This document shows, piece by piece, positions 8,320 to 18,494 of a stretch of 64,000 nt of DNA. The notes below the pieces were generated by a model. The model was given only the letters and a program-made list of their open reading frames with translations, did not search any database and was not told where the DNA came from. Position 1 is the stretch's first letter; each line of letters opens with the position of its first letter. The stretch is from Pseudomonas anuradhapurensis. Its GTDB lineage: Bacteria > Pseudomonadota > Gammaproteobacteria > Pseudomonadales > Pseudomonadaceae. The translations under genes and the position numbers were made by a program. Location: positions 316,001 through 380,000 of the forward strand of contig NZ_CP077097.1 of assembly GCF_014269225.2 (NCBI RefSeq), given 5' to 3'.

Positions 8320-9420
8320 ATGTCCGATACCTTCCTCAATCCGGTCACCACCCAGACCTGGGCCAACGGCCGCCACATCGTGCGCTGCGTCAAGGTCATC
8401 CAGGAGACCTGGGACGTGCGCACCTTCTGCTTCATGGCCGACCAGCCGATCATGTTCTTCTTCAAGCCCGGGCAGTTCGTCACCCTGGAGCTGGAGATCG
8501 AAGGCAAGCCGGTGATGCGCTCCTACACCATCTCCAGCTCGCCCTCGGTGCCCTACAGCTTCTCGATCACGGTCAAGCGCGTACCGGGCGGCCTGGTGTC
8601 CAACTTCCTCCACGACACCATGCACGAAGGCGCCGAACTGCCGGTGCACGGCCCGGTGGGGCTGTTCAACGCCATCGATTTCCCGGCGCAGAAGGTGCTG
8701 TACCTTTCCGGCGGTGTCGGTATCACCCCGGTGATGTCGATGGCCCGCTGGTTCTACGACACCAACGGCAATGTCGACATGGTGTTCGTGCACAGTGCCC
8801 GTTCGCCGAAGGACATCATCTACCATCGCGAGCTGGAACAGATGGCCTCGCGCATCCCCAACTTCAGCCTGCACATCATTTGCGAAAAGCATGGCCTGGG
8901 TGAGCCGTGGGCGGGTTACCGCGGCTACCTAAACCAGCGCCTGATGGAGCTGATTGCGCCGGACTACATGGAGCGCGTGGTGTTCTGCTGTGGCCCGACG
9001 CCGTACATGAGCGCGGTCAAGCGCATGCTCGAAGCGGTGGGCTTCGACATGAAGAACTACCACGAGGAGTCGTTCGGTGCCACGCCGCCGGAAGCCAAGG
9101 CGGACGCGGTGGAGCATGCCGAACAGGCTGCCGATGCGCCGGAACTGGATGCCGCCGACCTCAACCTGGTGGAGTTCATCGGCAGCGACAAGAGTATCCG
9201 CATCGCTCCGGGCGAGACCGTGCATGCAGCGGCCGCCAAGGTTGGCCTGATGATCCCGAAAGCCTGCGGCATGGGCATCTGCGGCACCTGCAAGGTGCTC
9301 AAGCTGGGCGGCGAGGTGGAGATGGAGCACAACGGCGGCATCACCGAAGAGGACGAAGCCGAGGGCTACATCCTGTCGTGCTGCAGTGTGCCGAAAGGGG
9401 ATGTGCGGATCGATTACTGA
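8320..9420 (+). CDS. gbcB: Glycine betaine monooxygenase reductase subunit GbcB
   Basis: Supplies electrons from NAD(P)H to GbcA through FAD and a plant-type [2Fe-2S] centre. The FAD-binding motif RSYTISSSP lies near residue 68 and the NAD-binding segment YLSGGVGITPVMSM near residue 130. The ferredoxin domain is C-terminal with CGMGICGTC and a final SCCSVPKGD, i.e. C-x4-C-x2-C...C. ATG 8320 (366 residues) is preferred because GGAG is 6 nt before it; the ATG at 8314 overlaps that site. It is divergent from gbcA and is the only other gene at this promoter. Confidence 0.94.
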   Translation: MSDTFLNPVTTQTWANGRHIVRCVKVIQETWDVRTFCFMADQPIMFFFKPGQFVTLELEIEGKPVMRSYTISSSPSVPYSFSITVKRVPGGLVSNFLHDTMHEGAELPVHGPVGLFNAIDFPAQKVLYLSGGVGITPVMSMARWFYDTNGNVDMVFVHSARSPKDIIYHRELEQMASRIPNFSLHIICEKHGLGEPWAGYRGYLNQRLMELIAPDYMERVVFCCGPTPYMSAVKRMLEAVGFDMKNYHEESFGATPPEAKADAVEHAEQAADAPELDAADLNLVEFIGSDKSIRIAPGETVHAAAAKVGLMIPKACGMGICGTCKVLKLGGEVEMEHNGGITEEDEAEGYILSCCSVPKGDVRIDY

Positions 9421-9431
9421 TCCGCGATTGC

Positions 9432-9537
9432 AGGGGCTGCTTTGCAGCCCATCGCGACATAAGGCCGCTCCTGCAGGAGACCGCGATCACCTGTGTAGGA
9501 GCGGCCTTGCGTCGCGAAAGGGCCGCAAAGCGGCCCC
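9432..9537. repeat. REP pair, class B
   Basis: Inverted arms with AAGGCCGCTCCTG and TGTAGGAGCGGCCTTGCG cores and GGGGC/GGCCCC ends, beginning 12 nt after the gbcB stop and ending 8 nt before the convergent mcpR stop. It fills the junction completely, so it is probably a bidirectional 3'-end element. Confidence 0.9.
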
Positions 9538-9544
9538 AGGTCTC

Positions 9545-11170
9545 TCAAGTACGGAACCGTGCTACCAACCCATTCAGATCCACCGCCAGGCGCGACAACT
9601 CGGCACTCGCTGCACTGGTCTGATTCGCCCCAGTAGCGCTCTGCACCGACAGGTCGTTGATGTTCACCAGGTTGCGGTCCACTTCCCGCGCTACCTGCGC
9701 CTGCTCTTCCGCAGCGCTGGCAATCACCAGGTTACGCTCGTTGATCTGCGCCACCGCCCCGGCAATGGTATCCAGCGCCAAGCCTGCGCCACGGGCGATA
9801 TTCAAGGTCGATTCGGCACGCTCGGTGCTGGTGCGCATCGAGTTCACGGCCTCTTCGGTACCGCCCTGAATGCTGCCGATCATCCGCTCGATCTCGCTGG
9901 TCGACTGCTGGGTACGGTGGGCCAGCGCCCGCACTTCATCGGCGACCACGGCAAAACCACGGCCGGCCTCGCCGGCACGAGCCGCCTCGATCGCCGCGTT
10001 GAGTGCCAGCAGGTTGGTCTGGTCTGCCAGGCCGCGGATCACATCCAGCACCTTGCCGATATCACGCGACTGTTCGGCCAGGTGGGTAACCAGCTTGGCG
10101 GTGGCTTGTACGTCACCGCTCATGCGCTCGATGGCACCCACGGTTTCCATGACCAGGTCACGGCCATCGCCTGCCGAACGGCTGGCTTCGCTGGAGGCTT
10201 CCGAGGTGCTGACGGCATTGCGTGCCACCTCTTCGACGGCGCTGGTCATCTCGGTCACCGCCGTGGCGGCCTGTTCGATTTCGTTGTTCTGCTGCTGCAG
10301 GCCACGGGCGCTTTCGTCGGTGACGGCGTTCAGCTCCTCGGCAGCCGAGGCCAGCTGCGTGGCCGAGCCGGCGATCAGCTGCAAGGTGTCGCGCAGCTTG
10401 TCCTGCATGCGGGCCATGGCGCGCAGCAGGCGGGCAGCTTCGTCGGTACCCTCGGCATGGATGACGTGGGTCAGGTCGCCGTCGGCGATCTGTTCGGCGC
10501 ATCTGAGCGCCTCGTCGATCGGCTTGACGATGCTGCGGGTCAGCAGCAGGGCGCAGGCAAAAGTCAGCACGGTGGCGGCGACCAGCAGGGCGATCACCAA
10601 GGAGAAAGCCACGTCATACTGGTTGGCAGCTTTCGCGTTGGTGTCACGGGTCTGCTCGGTGTTGATCTGTACCAGGGTCTCCATGATCTTGTTGATCTGC
10701 TCGGAGTTGGCCTGCAAGTCACGGTTGAGCACATCTCTCAGTTCGTCGAGGCGGCCGGCCTGGTTCAGGCTGCGCATGCGCGCCTCGAGCTGGCGGTACT
10801 GGTTGAGCGCCTGGACGTACTGGTCGTACGCGGCCTTTTCGTCAGCGGCAGTGATCAGCGGCACGTAGGTTTCGCGCGCGCGGTCGATCTGCTGGTTGCG
10901 CTGCTCCATCAGGTTGAGGATTTCCTGCTGGCTTTGCGGGTCGCGGTTCACCAGCAGGCGGTAGGAGAGGCTGCGCAGGCGCAGGTTCAGCGCGCTGATC
11001 TCATCCAGCGTCTTGATGGCCGGGACGCTGATTTGCTCGATGACCAGGCCGGCCTGGCGGATGTTGCCCATCTGCATCAGGGAGAAAGTACCGAGGCCGA
11101 GCATCAGCAGGCCGATAAGCGAAAAGCCCAGCAGTGCGCGCGGGGCAATGTTCATGTTGCGTAATGACAT
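9545..11170 (-). CDS. mcpR: Methyl-accepting chemotaxis protein with 4-helix-bundle sensor (McpR-like)
   Basis: Chemoreceptor of 541 residues. A membrane helix at ~12-32 (LLGFSLIGLLMLGLG) precedes a periplasmic four-helix-bundle sensor of about 150 residues. A second membrane helix follows (FSLVIALLVAATVLTFACALLL), then HAMP and a long cytoplasmic coiled-coil. The signalling tip is intact ([17 protein letters not shown]). By position this matches the P. putida receptor named McpR, reported for C4-dicarboxylates; I recall this from the literature and cannot test ligand specificity here. The start at 11170 has only a weak ribosome site and ATG for MNIAPRA five codons later is an alternative. 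A FliA-type promoter lies upstream, as expected for chemotaxis genes. Confidence 0.88.
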   Translation of the reverse strand: MSLRNMNIAPRALLGFSLIGLLMLGLGTFSLMQMGNIRQAGLVIEQISVPAIKTLDEISALNLRLRSLSYRLLVNRDPQSQQEILNLMEQRNQQIDRARETYVPLITAADEKAAYDQYVQALNQYRQLEARMRSLNQAGRLDELRDVLNRDLQANSEQINKIMETLVQINTEQTRDTNAKAANQYDVAFSLVIALLVAATVLTFACALLLTRSIVKPIDEALRCAEQIADGDLTHVIHAEGTDEAARLLRAMARMQDKLRDTLQLIAGSATQLASAAEELNAVTDESARGLQQQNNEIEQAATAVTEMTSAVEEVARNAVSTSEASSEASRSAGDGRDLVMETVGAIERMSGDVQATAKLVTHLAEQSRDIGKVLDVIRGLADQTNLLALNAAIEAARAGEAGRGFAVVADEVRALAHRTQQSTSEIERMIGSIQGGTEEAVNSMRTSTERAESTLNIARGAGLALDTIAGAVAQINERNLVIASAAEEQAQVAREVDRNLVNINDLSVQSATGANQTSAASAELSRLAVDLNGLVARFRT

Positions 11171-11232
11171 GGTGGGCAGATCCAGGAAAGTGAAGGAGAG
11201 GCACCCAGTGCGACAGAATGTGTCTCTTTGAG

Positions 11233-11258
11233 TATCGGTCGTGACCGGCCAGTCTTGA
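11233..11258 (-). promoter_or_regulatory. Candidate FliA (sigma-28) promoter of the chemoreceptor gene
   Basis: Read on the minus strand, TCAAG (11258-11254) is followed after 14 nt by ACCGATA (11239-11233). The Pseudomonas FliA pattern is close to TCAAGT-N12-GCCGATA, so one base and one nt of spacing differ. It lies about 63 bp upstream of the start codon. The remaining sequence of the gap 11171-11444 must also hold the promoter of the zapA pair; I see no clear site for that. Confidence 0.55.
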
Positions 11259-11444
11259 GTGTGCGCCTGACAAAATCCCGAGTTGGCCCAGGTGTTCCTG
11301 ACCGGCGGTTGACCCAGGTCGGAACAAGGGGCCGGTTACCCTGTCAATCTGCGGGTTCGACACGTTGTGAATCCGATATTTAATGGCGACGGGCGGCACT
11401 TTTCTTTATCGTGTGCGCCCCCCGCAACAACCTGAGATAGACCC

Positions 11445-11675
11445 ATGCTGGAAGCTTCCCTGAATCAAATCGAGCAACTGGTCAACGACCTGCTGCAGAA
11501 GAACGCCCAACTGACCGAGCAGAACGCCGCCCTCGGCCAGGAACTGGCCCAGGCCAAGGAAGAGAACGAGACCCTGCAGCTGTCGCTGATGGAGCAGGAA
11601 GAGAAGCACGGCAGCACCGCCGCGCGCCTGCAGGCGCTGATCGAGCGCGCCAACGCTGGCGTCGTCGGCGCATGA
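11445..11675 (+). CDS. TIGR02449-family small coiled-coil protein (ZapB-like)
   Basis: A 76-residue protein that is almost all one coiled coil, with heptad Leu/Ile and Glu/Gln-rich repeats (LNQIEQLVNDLLQKNAQL). It is recognised from the small-protein family that usually precedes zapA in Pseudomonas and looks like ZapB, the E. coli FtsZ-ring factor. It overlaps the zapA start by 4 nt (ATGA at 11672), so the two are translated together. The role in cell division is inferred from size, structure and linkage only. Confidence 0.82.
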   Translation: MLEASLNQIEQLVNDLLQKNAQLTEQNAALGQELAQAKEENETLQLSLMEQEEKHGSTAARLQALIERANAGVVGA

Positions 11676-11974
11676 CACTACGTGCTCAGCCGATCAATGT
11701 CGTGTCGATCCTCGGCAACGACTATTCGATCAAGGCGCCTGAAGGCCAGGAAGCAACCCTGGCCCAGGCCGTGCAAATGCTCAACACCGCCCTGGCCCAG
11801 ACCAAGCGCCAGTACCCGACCCTGATCGGTGACAAGTTGCTGGTGCTGGCCGCGTTGAACCTGTGTTCGCGACAGATCGAACTGCAGGATGAGCACCGCA
11901 AGACGCTGGAGCGTACCCAGGCGCAGATAGATGCCACCGTGGACACCATCGTCCGGACTATCGCCGAACAATGA
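11672..11974 (+). CDS. zapA: Cell division protein ZapA
   Basis: FtsZ-ring stabilising protein, 100 residues. The N-terminal strand pattern NVVSILGNDYSIKAPEGQE followed by a long helix is the ZapA fold. It overlaps the ZapB-like gene upstream. In P. aeruginosa this pair is followed by the 6S RNA gene and 5-formyl-THF cyclo-ligase; here a chemoreceptor follows after 212 bp and I recognise no 6S RNA. It may therefore be a second, displaced copy. Confidence 0.85.
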   Translation: MTLRAQPINVVSILGNDYSIKAPEGQEATLAQAVQMLNTALAQTKRQYPTLIGDKLLVLAALNLCSRQIELQDEHRKTLERTQAQIDATVDTIVRTIAEQ

Positions 11975-12140
11975 CGGCCTGATACCGAGGTGCCTGTGAG
12001 AGCGAGCGTGTCGAGGCTTCGAACCACCGCAAACACCGGCGCAGCCGGTGCCAGACACAGTGATGAAGCAATCCTGGGCATCCCCGCTGGCACGGGCGAG
12101 AAGCTGTTGTTCTAGATCACTGGATTAACTGGATACGCAA

Positions 12141-12150
12141 GTGTATACAC
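12141..12150. promoter_or_regulatory. Perfect palindrome GTGTATACAC upstream of mcpH
   Basis: A 10-bp perfect palindrome 37 nt before the mcpH start codon, within a short A/T-rich stretch (AACAATAATTATG nearby). It resembles operators of GntR-family repressors (TTGTATACAA class). It could be an operator or part of the core promoter; nothing else in 11975-12186 is recognisable. Confidence 0.4.
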
Positions 12151-12186
12151 TCACCGCAAAACAATAATTATGCGGGGAGCAGGGGC

Positions 12187-14124
12187 ATGCGTATCTGGCG
12201 TAAAAGCATCCAGTGGCAGTTGATCACCAGCATGGGCGCCGCCCTGCTGGTGAGCATTCTGGTCGTAGTCATCATTTTCACCGTGGCGCTCAATCGCCTC
12301 ACCGAACGCTACCTGGTGGGCAGTGCCTTGCCGGCCAGCATCGAGGCCATCCGCAACGACATCGAACGCATGCTCGGCCAGCCGCTGGTAGCGGCGGCAG
12401 ACATCGCTGGCAACACGCTGCTGCGCGACTGGCTCGCCGCAGGTGAGAACCCCGCGCAGGCCCCGCAGTTCATCGAATACCTCACCGCCGCCAAGCAGCG
12501 CAACCAGGCGTTCACCACCTTGTTCGTCTCCACCGAGAGCGGCCACTACTACAACGAGAACGGGCTGGACCGTACCCTCAGCCGCAGCAACCCCAAGGAC
12601 CAGTGGTTCTACGGCTACATCGACAGCGGTGCCGAGCGGTTCATCAATATCGACATCGATGGCGCCACGGGCGAGCTGGCCCTGTTCATCGACTACCGCG
12701 TGGAAAAGCATGGCCAACTGGTCGGCGTGGCCGGTATGGGCCTGCGCATGACCGAGCTGTCGCAGCTGATCCACGACTTCAGCTTTGGTGAACACGGCAA
12801 AGTGTTTCTGGTGCGTAACGATGGCCTGATCCAGGTGCACCCGGATAACGCCTTCAGCGGCAAGCGCCAGCTGGCCGAGCAGCTCGGTGGAGACGCCGCC
12901 AAGGCAGTGATGAGCGGGGCACAGGGCCTGCGCAGCAGCCGCTTCAGCCGAGACGGCGAAAGCTACCTGGCGCTCGGCCTGCCCTTGCGCGACCTGAACT
13001 GGACCTTGGTCGCCGAGGTGCCGGAGCAGGAGATCTACGCGCAAATGCACCAGGCAGTGTGGCTGACCAGCCTGATCGGTGGCGCCGTGGCGCTGGTCTC
13101 GCTGCTGCTGGTGGTGCTGTTGGCCCGCGGCCTGGTGCGGCCGATCCGTCGCGTCACGGCTGCGCTGGTGCAAATTGGCAGTGGCGCGGGTGACCTCAGC
13201 CAGCGCCTGGACGATTCACGCCTGGACGAACTGGGTGACCTGGCTCGCGGTTTCAACCGCTTCCTCGACAGCCAGCGGCGGCTCATCGGTGAAGTGCTGC
13301 AGACCTCCGAGCGGCTGCACCAGGCGGTTGAACAGGTGACCGTGGTGGTGGACAACACGGCCGAACGTTCCGGGCGCCAGCAGGAAATGACCGAAATGGT
13401 GGCTACCGCCGTACACGAAATGGGCCTGACCGTGCAGGACATCGCCCGCAATGCCGGCGATGCGGCCCAGGCCTCGCAGGCGGCGCGCGATGAGGCCGTG
13501 CAGGCGCGCGAAGTGGTTCGGCGCTCGGTCCAGGGCATCGAAGGTATGTCGGGCGATATTGGCAAGGCGGCCGCCGCCGTCAGCCAGTTGGCCGGTGAAG
13601 TCGCCTCGATCGATGAAGTATTGGCGGTGATCCGCAGCATTTCCGAACAGACCAACCTGCTGGCGCTGAATGCTGCCATCGAGGCCGCACGGGCAGGGGA
13701 TATGGGGCGCGGGTTCGCCGTGGTGGCCGACGAAGTGCGCACCTTGGCGCGGCGCACGCAGTTGTCCACCGACGAGGTGCAGCAGATGATCCAGCGCCTG
13801 AAGCAGGGCGCGGGCGTGGCGGTGAGTTCGATGCAGGCGGGGCAGCAGGCGACTGGCAGCGGTGTCGAGGCGAGCCAGCGCACAGGCGCATCGCTGGGGG
13901 CCATTACCGACCGGGTCGAGCACATCAGCGACATGAACCATCAGGTCGCGACGGCGACCGAAGAGCAGTCGGCGGTGACCGAGGAAATCAACCGCACGGT
14001 GCAGGGGATTTCCGACCTGGCGCGGGAGACCGCGGCAGAGGTGCAGGGCTGTCGCGAGGAGTGCCGGGCATTGCGTGGGCTGGCCGATGACCTGGCGCGG
14101 CAGATGGGCGGGTTCAGGCTTTAG
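12187..14124 (+). CDS. mcpH: Methyl-accepting chemotaxis protein with dCache sensor (McpH-like)
   Basis: Chemoreceptor of 645 residues. The N-terminal membrane helix ([16 protein letters not shown]) is followed by a large periplasmic double-Cache sensor of about 270 residues, with the typical [11 protein letters not shown] and [24 protein letters not shown] segments. A second membrane helix lies near residue 300 ([20 protein letters not shown]), then HAMP and the signalling domain with [17 protein letters not shown]. Position and architecture match P. putida McpH, described as a purine receptor; the ligand is not deducible here. A GGGGAG ribosome site precedes ATG 12187. Confidence 0.88.
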   Translation: MRIWRKSIQWQLITSMGAALLVSILVVVIIFTVALNRLTERYLVGSALPASIEAIRNDIERMLGQPLVAAADIAGNTLLRDWLAAGENPAQAPQFIEYLTAAKQRNQAFTTLFVSTESGHYYNENGLDRTLSRSNPKDQWFYGYIDSGAERFINIDIDGATGELALFIDYRVEKHGQLVGVAGMGLRMTELSQLIHDFSFGEHGKVFLVRNDGLIQVHPDNAFSGKRQLAEQLGGDAAKAVMSGAQGLRSSRFSRDGESYLALGLPLRDLNWTLVAEVPEQEIYAQMHQAVWLTSLIGGAVALVSLLLVVLLARGLVRPIRRVTAALVQIGSGAGDLSQRLDDSRLDELGDLARGFNRFLDSQRRLIGEVLQTSERLHQAVEQVTVVVDNTAERSGRQQEMTEMVATAVHEMGLTVQDIARNAGDAAQASQAARDEAVQAREVVRRSVQGIEGMSGDIGKAAAAVSQLAGEVASIDEVLAVIRSISEQTNLLALNAAIEAARAGDMGRGFAVVADEVRTLARRTQLSTDEVQQMIQRLKQGAGVAVSSMQAGQQATGSGVEASQRTGASLGAITDRVEHISDMNHQVATATEEQSAVTEEINRTVQGISDLARETAAEVQGCREECRALRGLADDLARQMGGFRL

Positions 14125-14129
14125 ATCGC

Positions 14130-14235
14130 CGGGGCCGCTATGCGGCCCATCGCGACACAAGGCCGCTCCTACAAGGGAACGCAATCCCGTGTAGGAGCGG
14201 CCTTGTGTCGCGATAGGAGGGCGAAGCCCTCCCGG
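14130..14235. repeat. REP pair, class B
   Basis: Inverted arms with CGCGACACAAGGCCGCTCCTAC and GTAGGAGCGGCCTTGTGTCG, 6 nt after the mcpH stop and 8 nt before the convergent ltaE stop. It occupies the whole convergent junction. Confidence 0.9.
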
Positions 14236-14242
14236 CAATCCC

Positions 14243-15283
14243 TCAGCCAGCGATGATCGCGCGGATATCCGCCGCCAGCTCGCGCACTCGCTCTTCCTCG
14301 GTATCCCACGAGCACATGAAGCGCGCCCCACCACTGCCAATGAAGGTGTAGAACCGCCAGCCTCTGCTACGCAGCGCTTCGATCGCAGGCTCCGGCATCT
14401 GCAGGAACACCCCGTTGGCCTCCACCGGGAACATCAGCTCCACCCCAGGCAGGTCGCTGACCAGCGAGGCCAGCAGCTGCGCGCAGCGGTTGGCATGCGC
14501 GCCGTGACGCAACCAGGCGCCGTCTTCCAGCAGGCCCACCCATGGTGCCGACAGGAAGCGCATCTTCGATGCCAGCTGGCCGGCCTGCTTGCAACGGTAA
14601 TCGAAGTCCTCGGCCAGCTGGCGGTTGAAGAACAGGATCGCTTCGCCCACCGCCATGCCGTTCTTGGTGCCGCCAAAGCACAGCACGTCGATGCCGGCCT
14701 TCCAGGTCAGCTCGGCCGGGCTGCAGCCCAGGAACGAGCAGGCGTTGGAAAAGCGCGCGCCGTCCATGTGCAGGTTCAGGCCCAGCTCCTTGCAGGTGGC
14801 GCTGATCGCCTTCAGTTCTTCGGGGCGATACACCGTGCCCACTTCGGTGGCCTGGGTAATGGTCACCACGCGTGGCTTGGGGTAGTGGATGTCCTGTCGT
14901 TTCAAGGCCACATCACGGATCGACTGTGGGGTCAGTTTGCCGTGGACGCTGGCCGCAGTCAGCAGCTTGGAGCCGTTGGAGAAGAATTCCGGTGCACCGC
15001 ATTCGTCGGTTTCGACGTGGGCGGTCTCGGAGCAGATCACGCTGTGGTAGCTCTGGCACAGCGAGGCCAGGGCCAGGGAGTTGGCAGCGGTACCATTGAA
15101 GGCGAAGAACACTTCGCAATCGGTTTCGAACAGGTTGCGGAAGTATTCGGCGGCGCGCTCGGTCCATTGATCGTCGCCGTAGGCGCGGTCGTGGCCGTGG
15201 TTGGCCTTTTCCATCGCGGCCCAGGCTTCGGGGCAGATGCCGGAATAGTTGTCGCTGGCGAATTGTTGGCTCTTGTCTGTCAT
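14243..15283 (-). CDS. ltaE: Low-specificity L-threonine aldolase
   Basis: PLP enzyme that splits L-threonine or allo-threonine into glycine and acetaldehyde; 346 residues. Visible family marks are the N-terminal FASDNYSGICPEAW, the active-site region HVETDECGAPE, LHMDGARFSNA with the PLP-contacting Asp and Arg, and the Schiff-base lysine in CFGGTKNGMAVGE near residue 206. It is divergent from glyA, so two glycine-forming or glycine-using PLP enzymes of different folds share one control region. This suits glycine handling at the end of betaine breakdown. Confidence 0.94.
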   Translation of the reverse strand: MTDKSQQFASDNYSGICPEAWAAMEKANHGHDRAYGDDQWTERAAEYFRNLFETDCEVFFAFNGTAANSLALASLCQSYHSVICSETAHVETDECGAPEFFSNGSKLLTAASVHGKLTPQSIRDVALKRQDIHYPKPRVVTITQATEVGTVYRPEELKAISATCKELGLNLHMDGARFSNACSFLGCSPAELTWKAGIDVLCFGGTKNGMAVGEAILFFNRQLAEDFDYRCKQAGQLASKMRFLSAPWVGLLEDGAWLRHGAHANRCAQLLASLVSDLPGVELMFPVEANGVFLQMPEPAIEALRSRGWRFYTFIGSGGARFMCSWDTEEERVRELAADIRAIIAG

Positions 15284-15375
15284 GGCACTTCTGTCCTGTG
15301 AACGACGCAGAGCAGCACTCTAAACCATCGATTCAGCAGTTGCCTATACAACCCGTGCACCTGCGGATTGTTGGG

Positions 15376-15491
15376 TTGTCTGTGCCGGCCCTTTCGCGGG
15401 TAAACCCGCTCCCACAGGGATCTCACAGGCCTCGAATGCACCGCAGTAGCTGTGGGAGCGGGTTCACCCGCGAAAGGGCCGGCACAGACAA
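15376..15491. repeat. REP pair, class A, in the ltaE-glyA divergent region
   Basis: Inverted arms of 42 bp (15376-15417 and 15450-15491) with a single mismatch, carrying CTTTCGCGGGTAAACCCGCT and its partner. It takes up a third of the 341-bp divergent gap 15284-15624. This placement is unusual because promoters for both genes must fit around it. I see no riboswitch fold in the remainder. Confidence 0.92.
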
Positions 15492-15624
15492 CACAAAGCC
15501 AATGTCGTAAACGCGCCATTGCAAGGCGTGCGCAGGCATCTGACCCGCCCCGGCCAGTCATAACATCGCCACAAAGGGCCACAGTGCCCCACGACAAAAA
15601 ATGATCGCCGCCGGGAGATACACG

Positions 15625-16878
<1,254 letters not shown>

Positions 16879-16893
16879 GTGGAGCCACACACC

Positions 16894-18144
16894 ATGCAAC
16901 GTTACTCGGGCTTCGGCCTTTTCAAGCACTCCCTCAGCCACCACGAGAACTGGCAGCGCATGTGGCGCACGCCAACCCCTAAAAAGGTCTACGACGTGGT
17001 TATCGTCGGCGGTGGCGGCCATGGCCTGGCCACGGCCTACTACCTGGCCAAGGAACACGGCATCACCAACGTTGCCGTGATCGAGAAGGGCTACCTGGGC
17101 GGCGGCAATACCGCCCGTAACACCACCATCGTGCGTTCCAACTACCTGTGGGACGAGTCGGCGCACCTGTACGAGCACGCCATGAAGCTGTGGGAGGGCC
17201 TGTCCCAGGACCTCAACTACAACGTGATGTTCTCCCAGCGCGGCGTCTACAACCTGTGCCACACCCTGCAGGACATGCGTGACTCCGAGCGCCGCGTCTC
17301 CGCCAACCGCCTGAATGGCGTGGACGGCGAGCTGCTGAACACTGCCCAGGTCGCGGCCGAGATCCCGTACCTGGACTGCTCGAAGAACACCCGTTACCCG
17401 ATCCTTGGCGCCACCGTACAGCGCCGTGGTGGCGTGGCCCGTCACGACGCCGTGGCCTGGGGCTTCGCCCGTGCTGCCGACGCCCTGGGCGTGGACCTGA
17501 TCCAGCAGACCGAAGTGACCGGTTTCCGCAAGGAAAACGGCGCGGTCATCGGTGTGGAAACCAACAAAGGCTTCATCGGCGCCAAGCGCGTCGGTGTGGT
17601 CACCGCCGGTAACTCCGGGCACATGGCCAAGCTCGCCGGCTTCCGCCTACCGCTGGAATCGCACCCGCTGCAGGCGCTGGTATCCGAGCCGATCAAGCCA
17701 ATCATCGACAGCGTGATCATGTCCAACGCCGTACACGGCTACATCAGCCAGTCGGACAAGGGCGACCTGGTGATCGGTGCCGGCATCGACGGCTGGGTCG
17801 GCTACGGCCAGCGCGGTTCGTACCCGGTGATCGAGCACACCCTGCAGGCCATCGTCGAGATGTTCCCCAACCTCTCGCGCGTTCGCATGAACCGCCAGTG
17901 GGGCGGCATCGTCGATACCTCGCCGGACGCCTGCCCGATCATCACCAAGACCCCGGTCAAGAACCTGTTCTTCAACTGCGGTTGGGGTACCGGCGGCTTC
18001 AAGGCGACCCCGGGTTCGGGCAACGTCTTCGCCGCGAGCCTGGCCAAGGGCGAAATGCACCCACTGGCCGCGCCGTTCTCCATGGACCGTTTCTACAACG
18101 GCGCACTGATCGACGAACACGGCGCCGCCGCCGTCGCCCACTAA
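16894..18144 (+). CDS. soxB: Sarcosine oxidase beta subunit
   Basis: Catalytic flavin subunit of the heterotetrameric sarcosine oxidase, which demethylates sarcosine to glycine, H2O2 and methylene-THF; 416 residues. The dinucleotide motif [16 protein letters not shown] lies near residue 35. [14 protein letters not shown] contains H184, in the position where the family carries covalent FMN (inferred from homology). The C-terminal [12 protein letters not shown] flavin segment is intact. It is 15 nt after glyA and 14 nt before soxD. ATG 16894 follows a GGAG site. Confidence 0.95.
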   Translation: MQRYSGFGLFKHSLSHHENWQRMWRTPTPKKVYDVVIVGGGGHGLATAYYLAKEHGITNVAVIEKGYLGGGNTARNTTIVRSNYLWDESAHLYEHAMKLWEGLSQDLNYNVMFSQRGVYNLCHTLQDMRDSERRVSANRLNGVDGELLNTAQVAAEIPYLDCSKNTRYPILGATVQRRGGVARHDAVAWGFARAADALGVDLIQQTEVTGFRKENGAVIGVETNKGFIGAKRVGVVTAGNSGHMAKLAGFRLPLESHPLQALVSEPIKPIIDSVIMSNAVHGYISQSDKGDLVIGAGIDGWVGYGQRGSYPVIEHTLQAIVEMFPNLSRVRMNRQWGGIVDTSPDACPIITKTPVKNLFFNCGWGTGGFKATPGSGNVFAASLAKGEMHPLAAPFSMDRFYNGALIDEHGAAAVAH

Positions 18145-18158
18145 CCGGAGACACCGTC

Positions 18159-18494
18159 ATGTTGCATATTTTCTGTCCCCACTGCGGCGAGCTGCGCTCC
18201 GAAGAAGAGTTCCACGCCTCTGGCCAGGCGCACATCGCCCGCCCGCTGGACCCCAACGCCTGCTCCGACGAGGAGTGGGGTACCTACATGTTCTACCGTG
18301 ACAACCCGCGCGGTATTCACCACGAACTGTGGGACCACGTTGCCGGCTGCCGCCAGTACTTCAACGTCACCCGCGACACCGTGACCTACGAAATTCTGGA
18401 AACCTACAAGATTGGCGAGAAGCCGCAAGTGACCGCCAACGGCAAGCAAAGCAGCGCACCGTCGACCGTCAAAGGCCAAGGGGAAAAAGTATGA
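18159..18494 (+). CDS. soxD: Sarcosine oxidase delta subunit
   Basis: Small zinc-binding subunit of heterotetrameric sarcosine oxidase, 111 residues. The likely Zn ligands are C6 and C9 (IFCPHCGE) and H60 and C64 (DHVAGC), matching the known two-Cys, His, Cys pattern. A CCGGAG site precedes the start and the stop overlaps soxA (ATGA at 18491). Confidence 0.94.
   Translation: MLHIFCPHCGELRSEEEFHASGQAHIARPLDPNACSDEEWGTYMFYRDNPRGIHHELWDHVAGCRQYFNVTRDTVTYEILETYKIGEKPQVTANGKQSSAPSTVKGQGEKV

Noticed and set aside
11975..12186. Possible 6S RNA after zapA
   Set aside because: Expected by synteny, but I could not make the long irregular hairpin with a central bubble from this sequence.
15284..15624. 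Possible glycine riboswitch ahead of glyA
   Set aside because: The only strong structure is the REP pair; I found no conserved riboswitch core.
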